The position numbers were made by a program, and so were the translations under genes. This document shows positions 6,261-14,569 of a DNA stretch of 21,863 nt, piece by piece. The stretch is from NCBI GenBank assembly GCA_947311815.1, contig CAMZMA010000106.1:1-21863 (forward strand), in the 5' to 3' direction. Position 1 is the stretch's first letter. Each line of letters begins with the position of its first letter. Source of the DNA: an uncultured Flavobacteriaceae bacterium (lineage in GTDB: Bacteria; Bacteroidota; Bacteroidia; Flavobacteriales; Flavobacteriaceae). The notes beneath the pieces were generated by a model. That model had not been told where the DNA came from. It saw only the letters and a list, made by a program, of their open reading frames with translations, and ran no database searches.

Positions 6261-9200
6261 ATGAAAAACCAAGGGCTCTACTTAAAGCAATTTGAACACG
6301 ATAATTGTGGTGCAGGATTTATCTGCAATTTAAAAGGCGAAAAATCAAATAAAATAATACACAATGCCTTAGAAATTCTTGTAAAATTAGAACACCGAGG
6401 CGCTGTAAGTTCTGATGGAAGAACAGGTGATGGAGCTGGTATTTTAATAGATATTCCGCACAATTATTTTAAAAGAGTCTGTGAGTTTAAAATCCCAAAC
6501 GAAAGAGAATATGCTGTAGGAATGGTGTTTCTTCCTAAAAGAAGAAATCAACGATATTACTGTATGGATATTTTCGAAAAAGAAATAAAAAAACAAGGGC
6601 TCAACATTTTAGGATGGAGAAACGTTCCTTTTAATAGAGCTGTTTTAGGGCGAATCGCCTCTAAAACAGAGCCCAAATTAAAACAACTTTTTGTTAACAA
6701 GCCCAAAGACATCTCCGATTTGCAATTCAATGCAAAATTATTTACAGCCAGAAAAATAACCGAACATAAAATTGAAAAATCTAAAATATCTGAAGCGTAC
6801 TATTTTTACGTCCCTAGTTTCTCTACCACAACCATTATTTATAAAGGATTATTAATACCCGAAGATATTGGGCAATATTATACCGATTTACAACAACCCG
6901 ATTTAGTTACTCGTTTAGCCTTAGTACATCAACGGTTTTCTACCAACACATTCCCCTCTTGGGATTTAGCGCAACCCTTTAGATACATGTGTCATAACGG
7001 AGAAATAAATACTTTAAGAGGTAATGTAAACCGTATGCGTGCAAGAGAAGAATTAATGAAAAGTGATTTGTTTGGCGATGATTTTAAAGAAATTTTCCCA
7101 ATTATTATGGATGGTAAATCAGATTCTGCATCTATGGATATGGCATTAGAATTACTACTAATGACAGGAAGACCTTTACCAGAAGTAATGATGATGTTAG
7201 TACCCGAAGCTTGGGAAAAACACCAAACCATGAACGAAGATAAAAAAGCGTTTTACGAATACAACTCGTGTATTATGGAACCTTGGGATGGTCCTGCTTC
7301 CATCCCTTTTACTGATGGTAATATTATCGGTGCATTATTAGACAGAAACGGATTAAGACCTTCTAGATATACCGTAACTAAAAACGGAAATGTAATAATG
7401 GCTTCAGAAATTGGTGTGCTTGATATTAAACCAGAAAATGTAGTAAAACACGGTAGATTAGAACCTGGAAAAATGTTTTTGCTTGATATGAATGCGGGTA
7501 GAATTATAGAAGACGAAGAAATTAAAAGCAATATTATAAACAAACATCCTTATAAAAAATGGTTGCAAGAACACACTTTACCTTTAAGTGATATTCCTTA
7601 CACCAATAACAAATGCATTGTAGAATTAACCGATTATAAAACGCGTTTACGTGCATTCGGATATAGTTTTGAAGATATTAAAACTATTATTACTCCCATG
7701 GCTTTAAACGGCAAAGAAGCTATTGGTTCTATGGGAACAGACACTCCTTTAGCCGTTTTATCAGATAAACCTCAACTACTCTTCAATTACTTTAAACAAC
7801 TCTTTGCACAGGTTACCAACCCTCCATTAGACGGAATTCGAGAAGAAATTATTACCGATATCAGTTTAGCTATTGGAGCAGATCGGAACATTTTTGATAT
7901 TGCTCCTGAACAAGCTAAAAAATTGCGCATCCAAAATCCAGTAGTTTCTTGCAAAGATTTAGATAAAATTAAAAACATTAATCATCCAGACTTTAAAGCA
8001 GCTGTCATCTCTACACTTTATAAAGTTGATAAAGGCGTAAACGGATTAGAAGAAGCTTTAGAAAATTTATTAAATCAAGTAGAAAAAGCAATTGACAAAG
8101 GCATTAATATCATCGTATTATCAGATCGTGGCATTACTAAATATGATGCTCCAATTCCCATTCTTTTAGCGTGTTCTTATGTTCATCATTCTTTACAAAA
8201 TCGTAAGAAAAGATCAAAATTTGGTATTGTCATAGAAACAGCAGCAGCTCGTGAGCCCCATCATTTTGCTACTCTTTTTGGATACGGGGCAAGTGCCATT
8301 AACCCTTATATGGTCAATGAAATTATCGAAAACTTAGCTTCCGAAAACGCCTTTCATCTTGAAGCTGAAATTGCTATACAAAACTTTAACAAAGCCATCG
8401 GAAAAGGAATTTTAAAGATCATGAATAAAATAGGAATTTCAACACTACACTCCTATAGAGCTTCTCAAATTTTTGAAATCTTAGGTCTTAAAAAAGCATT
8501 TACCGATAAATACTTTCCTTATACACCTTCTAGAATTGGCGGAATCGGATTGTATATTCTAGAAAAAGAAATTTCTAAAAGACATGAAACTGCTTTTGAA
8601 AAAACAAAAATAACAGGCGTTTTAGATTTACATATTGGTGGTGATTACCGATGGAGAAGAACCGAAGAACGTCACATGTTTAATCCAGATACTGTTGCTA
8701 AATTACAACAAGCTGTACGATCTAAAAGTAAAGAGACTTACAAGGTATATGCTCAAAAAGTAAACGAACAAAGCAAAGGGCTAATGACTCTAAGAGGCTT
8801 GTTCGAATTTGTGAACTTAGACCCTATTTCTATTGATGAAGTAGAACCATGGACAGCAATTGTAAAACGTTTTAAAACAGGAGCCATGTCCTACGGATCT
8901 ATCAGTAAAGAAGCTCATGAAAACTTAGCCATTGCTATGAACCGCATTGGCGGAAAAAGTAATTCTGGCGAAGGTGGCGAAGATAAAAATCGGTTTAAAA
9001 AATTAGCTAATGGCGATTCAAAAAACAGTGCCATTAAACAAGTGGCTTCTGGTAGATTTGGCGTAAATAGCAATTATTTAAGTAGCGCAAAAGAAATTCA
9101 AATTAAAATGGCACAAGGAGCAAAACCAGGTGAAGGTGGTCAATTACCTGGAGAAAAAGTATTGCCTTGGATTGCCGAAGTACGAAACTCTACTCCTTAT

Positions 9201-10763
9201 GTAGGATTAATTTCACCGCCACCACATCATGATATTTATTCAATTGAAGATTTAGCTCAGTTAATTTTTGACTTAAAAAATGCAAATCGTAAAGCAAGAA
9301 TCAATGTAAAATTGGTCTCAAAAGTAGGAGTAGGAACCATAGCTGCAGGTGTAGCTAAAGCAAAAGCAGATGTTATTTTAATCTCTGGATTTGATGGTGG
9401 CACAGGAGCATCTCCTCTAACCTCCTTAAAACACACAGGCTTACCTTGGGAACTTGGTTTAGCCGAGGCACAACAAACATTAGTATTAAATAACTTAAGA
9501 AGTAGAGTTGTTTTAGAATGCGACGGACAACTAAAAACCGGTAGAGATGTAGCTATTGCCGCTTTATTAGGTGCTGAAGAATTTGGTTTTGCTACTGCTC
9601 CATTAGTCGCTTCTGGCTGTATTATGATGCGTGCTTGTCATTTAAACACCTGCCCTGTTGGTATTGCTACTCAAGACCCCGAACTGCGTAAAAATTTCAA
9701 AGGAACACCTGAACACGTAATCAATTTTATGTACTTTATTGCAGAAGAATTACGTGAAATTATGGCACAATTAGGCTTTAGAACTATCAAAGAAATGGTA
9801 GGTCAAATTCAAAAATTAGACACTAATAAAGCCATCAAACATTATAAAACTAGCGGATTAGATTTATCTACTATCTTATACCAACCACAACCCGAAGAAG
9901 ACGAACTCATTCTTAGAAATACCGAAAAACAAGAACATCACCTAGAAAATGTATTAGATATCGATATTTTAAAGGATGCTCAAAAAGCCATTATCAATAA
10001 AATAAAAACTCGTTTAGAATATCAAATTAGAAACACCGATCGTGCCGTTGGCGCTATAATTAGTAATGAGATTTCTAAACTTCACCAAGATACTGGATTA
10101 CCAGAAGACACTTTAAACCTTTCGTTTTATGGATCTGCAGGACAAAGTTTTGGAGCATTTGCTACCAAAGGGTTAACTATGACCGTTATTGGAGACACCA
10201 ATGATTATCTTGGAAAAGGATTGTCAGGCGCTATAATCATCATTAAAAAACCTAAAAAAGCTACATTTAAAGCGTCACAAAACATTATTACAGGAAACGT
10301 TTCTTTTTATGGCGCCATTAGTGGCGAAGCCTATATTAATGGAATTGCAGGAGAACGTTTTGCTGTTAGAAACTCTGGTGTTACGGCAGTTGTAGAAGGA
10401 ATTGGAGACCACGGATGCGAATACATGACAGGTGGAAAAATAGTAATTCTTGGAAAAACAGGACGAAATTTCGCAGCAGGCATGAGTGGCGGAATTGCTT
10501 ACGTTTACGATTCCTCTAAAAACTTTAAAGCTCATTTATGTAACAAAGAAATGATCGATTTAGACCCGTTAAACAACGGTGATTATAAAGATTTAAAAAA
10601 ACTGATAGAAAAACATCAAAAACTTACAGAAAGTAATTTAGCTGCTAATTTTCTAGAAAACTGGGAAGAAAAAAGGATACATTTTATCAAAGTTTTTCCA
10701 AAAGATTACAAAAAAGCATTACAACGTATTGCTGATAAAAACAAACAAAAAACAATCGCTTAA
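6261..10763 (+). CDS. gltB: Glutamate synthase (NADPH) large subunit GltB (1500 aa)
   Basis: This is the large subunit of GOGAT, which with GltD makes two glutamates from glutamine, 2-oxoglutarate and NADPH. The first 15 residues look like a removed propeptide: the sequence reaches DNCGAGF with C16, the expected N-terminal nucleophile of the class II glutamine amidotransferase domain (about 16-430). A central domain follows (about 470-760). The FMN-binding synthase domain (about 830-1190) contains SYGSISKEAHENL near 877, GFDGGTGASP near 1043, and the [3Fe-4S] cysteines C1120, C1126 and C1131 in CIMMRACHLNTC. The C-terminal GXGXG beta-helix (about 1260-1450) includes YGSAGQSFGAF. Length is normal. 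gltD starts 2 bases after the stop, so the pair forms an operon. An inverted repeat at 6150-6193 may take part in regulation. Confidence 0.98.
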   Translation: MKNQGLYLKQFEHDNCGAGFICNLKGEKSNKIIHNALEILVKLEHRGAVSSDGRTGDGAGILIDIPHNYFKRVCEFKIPNEREYAVGMVFLPKRRNQRYYCMDIFEKEIKKQGLNILGWRNVPFNRAVLGRIASKTEPKLKQLFVNKPKDISDLQFNAKLFTARKITEHKIEKSKISEAYYFYVPSFSTTTIIYKGLLIPEDIGQYYTDLQQPDLVTRLALVHQRFSTNTFPSWDLAQPFRYMCHNGEINTLRGNVNRMRAREELMKSDLFGDDFKEIFPIIMDGKSDSASMDMALELLLMTGRPLPEVMMMLVPEAWEKHQTMNEDKKAFYEYNSCIMEPWDGPASIPFTDGNIIGALLDRNGLRPSRYTVTKNGNVIMASEIGVLDIKPENVVKHGRLEPGKMFLLDMNAGRIIEDEEIKSNIINKHPYKKWLQEHTLPLSDIPYTNNKCIVELTDYKTRLRAFGYSFEDIKTIITPMALNGKEAIGSMGTDTPLAVLSDKPQLLFNYFKQLFAQVTNPPLDGIREEIITDISLAIGADRNIFDIAPEQAKKLRIQNPVVSCKDLDKIKNINHPDFKAAVISTLYKVDKGVNGLEEALENLLNQVEKAIDKGINIIVLSDRGITKYDAPIPILLACSYVHHSLQNRKKRSKFGIVIETAAAREPHHFATLFGYGASAINPYMVNEIIENLASENAFHLEAEIAIQNFNKAIGKGILKIMNKIGISTLHSYRASQIFEILGLKKAFTDKYFPYTPSRIGGIGLYILEKEISKRHETAFEKTKITGVLDLHIGGDYRWRRTEERHMFNPDTVAKLQQAVRSKSKETYKVYAQKVNEQSKGLMTLRGLFEFVNLDPISIDEVEPWTAIVKRFKTGAMSYGSISKEAHENLAIAMNRIGGKSNSGEGGEDKNRFKKLANGDSKNSAIKQVASGRFGVNSNYLSSAKEIQIKMAQGAKPGEGGQLPGEKVLPWIAEVRNSTPYVGLISPPPHHDIYSIEDLAQLIFDLKNANRKARINVKLVSKVGVGTIAAGVAKAKADVILISGFDGGTGASPLTSLKHTGLPWELGLAEAQQTLVLNNLRSRVVLECDGQLKTGRDVAIAALLGAEEFGFATAPLVASGCIMMRACHLNTCPVGIATQDPELRKNFKGTPEHVINFMYFIAEELREIMAQLGFRTIKEMVGQIQKLDTNKAIKHYKTSGLDLSTILYQPQPEEDELILRNTEKQEHHLENVLDIDILKDAQKAIINKIKTRLEYQIRNTDRAVGAIISNEISKLHQDTGLPEDTLNLSFYGSAGQSFGAFATKGLTMTVIGDTNDYLGKGLSGAIIIIKKPKKATFKASQNIITGNVSFYGAISGEAYINGIAGERFAVRNSGVTAVVEGIGDHGCEYMTGGKIVILGKTGRNFAAGMSGGIAYVYDSSKNFKAHLCNKEMIDLDPLNNGDYKDLKKLIEKHQKLTESNLAANFLENWEEKRIHFIKVFPKDYKKALQRIADKNKQKTIA

Positions 10764-10765
10764 TT

Positions 10766-12223
10766 ATGGGAGAAATAGGAGGATTTAAACAGTACAAAAG
10801 ACAAAATGAAAACAATAAAACGGCTAAAAAACGTATTCAAAATTATGCAGAATTCACCATTCCACTAAATAAAAAAAAGCTAAATAAACAAGCCGCCCGT
10901 TGTATGGATTGTGGCATACCATTTTGCCATAGCGGTTGCCCTTTAGGTAATTTGATTCCAGATTTTAACGACATGGTACATTTAGGCGAATGGAAAAAAG
11001 CTTCAGAAATATTACACGCTACCAATAATTTTCCTGAATTTACAGGAAGACTATGTCCTGCTCCTTGCGAAAAAGCCTGTGTTTTAGGAATTATCGATAA
11101 TCCTGTAAGCATTGAAAATATTGAAAAACAAATTGTAGAGCGTGCCTTTAAAGAAGGATGGATTATTCCTAAACCACCTGAAAAACGAACACGAAAAACA
11201 GTAGCTATTGTTGGTTCTGGTCCTGCAGGTTTAGCAACTGCACAACAACTAAACAGAGCAGGACATACCGTAACCGTTTTTGAAAGAGCCGATGAGATTG
11301 GAGGATTACTACGTTACGGAATTCCTAATTTTAAATTAGAAAAAGAAATTATAGATCGTAGAGTTGCTATTTTAAAAGCTGAAGGAATTATATTTAAAAC
11401 CAATACCGAAGTTGGTAAAAATTTTTCTGTAGAAAAATTAAAAACATTTGACGCTATAGTACTTTGTGGAGGTGCTACCGTTCGTAGAAGCTTACCTGTA
11501 AAAGGTATTGAAAGCAAAGGAGTAGAACAAGCTATGGATTTTTTAACCCAACAAACTAAACTACTATTTAACAAACCTATTAAAGAGGAAATAATCAATG
11601 CAAAAGACAAACATGTTATTGTAATTGGTGGCGGAGATACAGGATCTGATTGTGTTGGTACATCTAATCGGCAAGGGGCAGCTTCGATTACCAATTTCGA
11701 AATTATGCCGAAACCTCCTATAGGTAGAAGCCCAAATACACCTTGGCCTTTTTGGCCTTTACAACTAAAAACAACTACTTCTCATGAAGAAGGTTGTGAA
11801 AGAAATTGGCTAATTAATACCAAAGAATTTATTACGGATAAAAACGGAAATTTAACCGCCTTAAAAACCGTAGAAGTCGAGTGGGTTTTAACACCTAACG
11901 AAAGACCTAAGCTAATAGAAAAAGCCAATTCAGAAAAAATATGGAAGTGCGATTTAGCTCTTTTGGCTTTAGGATTTACAGGAGCAGAAAATTCGATAAG
12001 TAATCAATTAGGAATAGAAAAAGATGATAGAAACAATTACAAAGCCACCAATTATCAAACCAATATTCCGAATGTTTTTGTAGCAGGAGATATGCGTAGA
12101 GGACAATCTTTAATTGTTTGGGCAATCTCAGAAGGTAGAGAAGCAGCAAGAGAGGTTGATTTATTTTTAACAGGAAAAACCATACTTCCTACAAAAGGAA
12201 AAGGCGATTTAATGAGTAGTTGA
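10766..12223 (+). CDS. gltD: Glutamate synthase small subunit GltD (485 aa)
   Basis: This is the FAD- and iron-sulfur-containing subunit that takes electrons from NADPH and delivers them to GltB. The N-terminal ferredoxin-like domain has cysteines C46, C49, C54 and C58 (RCMDCGIPFCHSGC) and C97, C101 and C105 (CPAPCEKAC), which bind [4Fe-4S] clusters. The FAD dinucleotide loop AIVGSGPAGLA spans about 147-157. A second Rossmann loop, VIVIGGGDTGSDC, binds NADPH. The C-terminal VFVAGDMRRGQSLIVWAISE closes the FAD site. Length and order match bacterial GltD. Translation is probably coupled to gltB, and the gene ends ahead of the strong terminator at 12337-12366. Confidence 0.97.
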   Translation: MGEIGGFKQYKRQNENNKTAKKRIQNYAEFTIPLNKKKLNKQAARCMDCGIPFCHSGCPLGNLIPDFNDMVHLGEWKKASEILHATNNFPEFTGRLCPAPCEKACVLGIIDNPVSIENIEKQIVERAFKEGWIIPKPPEKRTRKTVAIVGSGPAGLATAQQLNRAGHTVTVFERADEIGGLLRYGIPNFKLEKEIIDRRVAILKAEGIIFKTNTEVGKNFSVEKLKTFDAIVLCGGATVRRSLPVKGIESKGVEQAMDFLTQQTKLLFNKPIKEEIINAKDKHVIVIGGGDTGSDCVGTSNRQGAASITNFEIMPKPPIGRSPNTPWPFWPLQLKTTTSHEEGCERNWLINTKEFITDKNGNLTALKTVEVEWVLTPNERPKLIEKANSEKIWKCDLALLALGFTGAENSISNQLGIEKDDRNNYKATNYQTNIPNVFVAGDMRRGQSLIVWAISEGREAAREVDLFLTGKTILPTKGKGDLMSS

Positions 12224-12336
12224 CAAATACCAATACTTTTAAATTCTATAAAAACATGTAATAAATTTCAGAGGTTTTTATGAGGCTGTAAAACAATCTT
12301 ATAATAGCATTACACTTATATTCATTTACAAGTCAT

Positions 12337-12366
12337 AAAAAAACCTCGCAAAAGCGAGGTGTTTTT
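12337..12366. terminator. Two-way intrinsic terminator between gltD and the metal-binding lipoprotein gene
   Basis: ACCTCGC (12343-12349) and GCGAGGT (12354-12360) form a perfect 7-base-pair, GC-rich stem with an AAAA loop. An A-run (12337-12343) lies on one side and a T-run (12362-12366) on the other. It can end transcription of gltBD on the plus strand and of the convergent genes on the minus strand. Confidence 0.88.
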
Positions 12367-12385
12367 ATAACATTTTTAGCATCAA

Positions 12386-12760
12386 TTAATGCTTATGACC
12401 TTCATGAGAATCATGTGCTTTTTTCTTCAAATCCATATTACATTTAGGACATTTACCAGCTTTGTCATAGGTTTTTCCTTTTTCGCAATCCATCGGACAT
12501 TGATACACATCTGCCATGGCTTCTTTTTTCTTTAATGCCATTTTACAAACTGGGCAATTTCCTGGTTTATCGTAAGTTTTTCCTTTTTCACAATCCATTG
12601 GGCATTGATATTTTGCCGCCATTGCTTCTTTTTTAACCTCTTTTTTTACTTCTTCTACTACTTCTTTTTTCACTTCTTTCTTTTTTTCGTCTTTACAAGA
12701 AGTAAATACAATAGCCGATACACATAAAAATGCAATACTTACAATAATTTTTTTCACCAT
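12386..12760 (-). CDS. Lipoprotein with two tandem heavy-metal-binding modules (124 aa)
   Basis: A predicted exported lipoprotein: MVKKIIVSIAFLCVSAIVFT is followed by SC, giving a lipid-attachment cysteine at C22. A Lys/Glu-rich linker spans about 24-46. Two near-identical 35-residue modules follow (46-80 and 81-115), each reading YQCPMDCEKGKTYDK and then CPxCxM, with cysteines C53/C57/C69/C72 and C88/C92/C104/C107. These match the small heavy-metal-binding domain (consensus YxCPMHP...GxCPxCGM) found in copper/zinc handling proteins. The tail HDSHEGHKH is histidine-rich and could also bind metal. It lies 49 bases after the XrtF-partner gene on the same strand and ends at the shared terminator. 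No metal pump is nearby, so a role in metal storage or sensing in the envelope is inferred. Confidence 0.85.
   Translation of the reverse strand: MVKKIIVSIAFLCVSAIVFTSCKDEKKKEVKKEVVEEVKKEVKKEAMAAKYQCPMDCEKGKTYDKPGNCPVCKMALKKKEAMADVYQCPMDCEKGKTYDKAGKCPKCNMDLKKKAHDSHEGHKH
12416..12625 (-). repeat. Tandem 105-base duplication inside the metal-binding lipoprotein gene
   Basis: Two in-frame copies of 105 bases (12625-12521 and 12520-12416) encode residues 46-80 and 81-115, which differ at only a handful of positions. The blocks YQCPMDCEKGKTYDK are identical in protein. This looks like a fairly recent internal duplication. Confidence 0.8.
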
Positions 12761-12797
12761 GAATAGTTTTAGATTGATAATTTATTTATTTAAGCAA

Positions 12798-12805
12798 TAA
12801 AAGTA
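12798..12805 (-). promoter_or_regulatory. Possible -7 box for the metal-binding lipoprotein gene
   Basis: On the minus strand this reads TACTTTTA, one base off TAnnTTTG, about 37 bases before the ATG. Weak evidence; the gene could instead be read through from xrtF. Confidence 0.25.
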
Positions 12806-12809
12806 CTAC

Positions 12810-13241
12810 TTATTTTTTATTTAATTGCTGAAAATAAAACGTCGGAATTAATAAAAGTAAAAAAAGTGGATGAATAATGAATCTTCTAACATAAAAAGGC
12901 AATAAATACCCTGATTCAAATGTATCGCGAATCAGAAAAACAAAAAACAAAATGAGTATCATAAAAGCCAACATGTAAAAAAAAACTGCAAATTTTACAT
13001 ATTCTTTTCTTTTAAATAGAAGGTAAATTATTCCGATAGAAATAAGTGTATTTATCACATATCTAAAAAACATACTTACAATTAAATGCCACGTATTAAT
13101 TTCGGGCAATGTTGTATGTAAATAATCATCTTGAAAATATATAATTAACGGGTCATAAAATAAGGTTGTTGCAAATCCTCTTACTAAAAAAAGCAAGACA
13201 AAGAGTATCCCCACAAATATGTACCTTATTAACCTATTCAT
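12810..13241 (-). CDS. Exosortase F system-associated membrane protein (143 aa)
   Basis: A polytopic inner-membrane protein starting MNRLIRYIFVGILFVLLFLV. Four hydrophobic segments are visible (about 5-20, 48-75, 84-106 and 122-138). A loop between the first two, with FYDPLIIYFQDDYLHTTLPE, is likely outside the membrane. Its start overlaps the end of xrtF by 4 bases, so the two are translationally coupled. The length, membrane pattern and fixed position next to XrtF match the small flavobacterial family known only as an XrtF neighbour. No catalytic motif is seen and the biochemical role is unknown; a helper for exosortase F is inferred from context. Confidence 0.82.
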   Translation of the reverse strand: MNRLIRYIFVGILFVLLFLVRGFATTLFYDPLIIYFQDDYLHTTLPEINTWHLIVSMFFRYVINTLISIGIIYLLFKRKEYVKFAVFFYMLAFMILILFFVFLIRDTFESGYLLPFYVRRFIIHPLFLLLLIPTFYFQQLNKK

Positions 13242-13774
13242 TTTTTATGATGCGAAAATTTATGAACCCAAACAATCCAAAGTAAAAATGTTGTTCCGTA
13301 TATAATTGCCGGAAATACCAAATTATGTAAAAAATATTGCTGATTTGGATATCTACTTAACATCACCGTTAAAAAAGAAATACGCAATAAATTAATGCCA
13401 TAAATAACAAAACTCCCAAAAACAGCATACAAAACTGTCGCTTTAAAAGAACCTGCAAATGCAATGATAAAGGCAACAAATAAAATTATGATACTAATAG
13501 AATTACAGCCTTCAATTACTTTAGCAACATAAACATTATCAACCAATAATTTGATTGACATTTCTTTTTCGTGTTGCAAATAAGAAGCGTCAAACCCAAA
13601 GATATGCAACACATTAACCGTTTGTTTTGCTACAGTTTCTGTGATAGGTGAACAAGCAAAAAAATCATCTTTTTGTTGTGTTTTTTGCAAGTAACCACTA
13701 TAAATTGCGAACAACACAAAATAAGTTACAAAAAATTTCAATAAAAATTGAATACTCTTTTTGTGTTTATTCAT
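13238..13774 (-). CDS. xrtF: Exosortase family protein XrtF (178 aa)
   Basis: An integral-membrane cysteine protease/transpeptidase of the exosortase/archaeosortase superfamily, the flavobacterial XrtF type. The expected catalytic triad is visible in order: C90 in VIEGCNSISI, R131 in YGINLLRISFL, and H150 in YFLHNLVFPA, each at the edge of a membrane segment. There is an N-terminal membrane segment (about 11-28), a periplasmic domain (about 30-85), then a group of membrane helices. Exosortases cut and transfer proteins bearing a C-terminal sorting signal. No such substrate is encoded in this window, and XrtF substrates are not known to me. It forms an operon with the partner gene and diverges from the GAF-domain gene across 53 bases. 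Confidence 0.9.
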   Translation of the reverse strand: MNKHKKSIQFLLKFFVTYFVLFAIYSGYLQKTQQKDDFFACSPITETVAKQTVNVLHIFGFDASYLQHEKEMSIKLLVDNVYVAKVIEGCNSISIIILFVAFIIAFAGSFKATVLYAVFGSFVIYGINLLRISFLTVMLSRYPNQQYFLHNLVFPAIIYGTTFLLWIVWVHKFSHHKK

Positions 13775-13795
13775 AAAAAAAATGATTTACTTTTG
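13760..13795 (+). promoter_or_regulatory. Promoter for the GAF-domain gene
   Basis: TTTG (13760-13763) and TACTTTTG (13788-13795) are separated by 24 bases, at the long end of the usual spacing. The start of transcription would be near 13800, some 27 bases before the ATG at 13828. The upstream element overlaps the start of xrtF on the other strand. Confidence 0.55.
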
Positions 13796-13827
13796 TCGCT
13801 ATTAATTCACAACGAATATACAAAATA

Positions 13828-14280
13828 ATGGACACTTCTTCTTTAAAAAAGAACATTGATACAATCTTTTCTAAAACAGCAACAACATCAGAAAAATTGC
13901 AACAAACTTGTGATTTTTTAAAATCTGAAATCTCTTATTATGATTGGGTTGGATTTTACTTTAAAAATGGCGACAAAAACGAATTAAAATTAGCACAATT
14001 TGCTGGTGAACCTACCGAGCACGTTATTATTCCGTTCGGTAAAGGAATTTGCGGACAAGTAGCTGTAAGCAATAAAAACCTTGTAGTTCAAGATGTTTCA
14101 TCTGAAGAAAACTATATTTCTTGCGGATGGAAAGTAAAGTCAGAAATTGTAATCCCTATTTTTGTAAATAAAAAAAACATCGGATAAATAGATGTTGATT
14201 CTCATACAATTAACCCATTTTCAAACAAAGACGAAATTCTTTTAGAGTACATTTGCGAAAAAATCTCCAATTTTTATTAA
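13828..14280 (+). pseudogene. GAF-domain free-methionine-(R)-sulfoxide-reductase-like gene with an in-frame stop
   Basis: The frame encodes a GAF-domain protein of the free methionine-(R)-sulfoxide reductase family. It has WVGFYFKNGD (40-49), IPFGKGICGQVAV with C75, and YISCGWKVKSEIVIP with C99. Those cysteines match the second and third of the three redox cysteines of the E. coli enzyme; the first is absent. After VNKKNIG (residue 119) there is a TAA at 14185-14187. The same frame then continues without shift as IDVDSHTINPFSNKDEILLE and on to a TAA at 14278-14280, restoring the normal length of about 150. Relatives read GQIDIDSH here, so a CAA (Gln) codon has probably become TAA. The shortened product would lack the last beta strand and helix of the GAF fold. 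Sequencing error is possible. Confidence 0.85.
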
Positions 14281-14286
14281 AATAAA

Positions 14287-14316
14287 TTTGATAGTTATCT
14301 TTTTTCATTAACTTTG
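14287..14316 (+). promoter_or_regulatory. Strong promoter-like sequence in the gap before purH, target unclear
   Basis: TTTG (14287-14290), 18 bases, then TAACTTTG (14309-14316): both elements match the Bacteroidota promoter. It lies about 250 bases before the purH ATG and is separate from the nearer purH promoter at 14518-14548. The rest of the 289-base gap (14281-14569) holds no gene of normal size. It has only a 9-codon frame (14347-14376) and a 6-base-pair hairpin, AGAGAA/TTCTCT (14377-14393). Confidence 0.5.
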
Positions 14317-14517
14317 AAGAAACTAAAATACAAACTCCCCCAAGAGATGAAAATAACATTCCTTATAAAATTTTAAAGAGAATTATCTTCTCTAAAAACG
14401 CTCACAAAAAAAACAAAAAAACATCAAAAAAACTACAATAAGTTAGTTCAAAATTTTCATCAGAAAATACAACAAACTAGTTGTTAATTACTTCTTTATT
14501 TTATTATTATCTTTTTA

Positions 14518-14548
14518 TTGTTCGCCATAAACAGTTTTAGTAATTTTG
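14518..14548 (+). promoter_or_regulatory. purH promoter
   Basis: TTG (14518-14520), a 20-base spacer, then TAATTTTG (14541-14548), followed by the purH ATG 21 bases later. It matches TTG-N17-23-TAnnTTTG. I see no purine riboswitch fold in the short leader. Confidence 0.68.
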
Positions 14549-14569
14549 CGTGCTTAACAACACAACACA

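Noticed and set aside
6278..7978. Several minus-strand open frames within gltB
   Set aside because: All lie antisense to a well-defined GltB sequence and show no domains.
10275..11694. Minus-strand open frames within gltB and gltD, up to 126 codons
   Set aside because: Antisense to intact iron-sulfur and FAD-binding coding sequence; no independent signal.
14185..14187. Recoded stop (selenocysteine or similar) in the GAF gene
   Set aside because: The codon is TAA, not TGA, there is no structure after it, and the expected residue is glutamine.
14377..14393. Terminator after the GAF gene
   Set aside because: The 6-base-pair stem is followed by an A-run with no T-tail, so it was kept only as a hairpin of unknown role.
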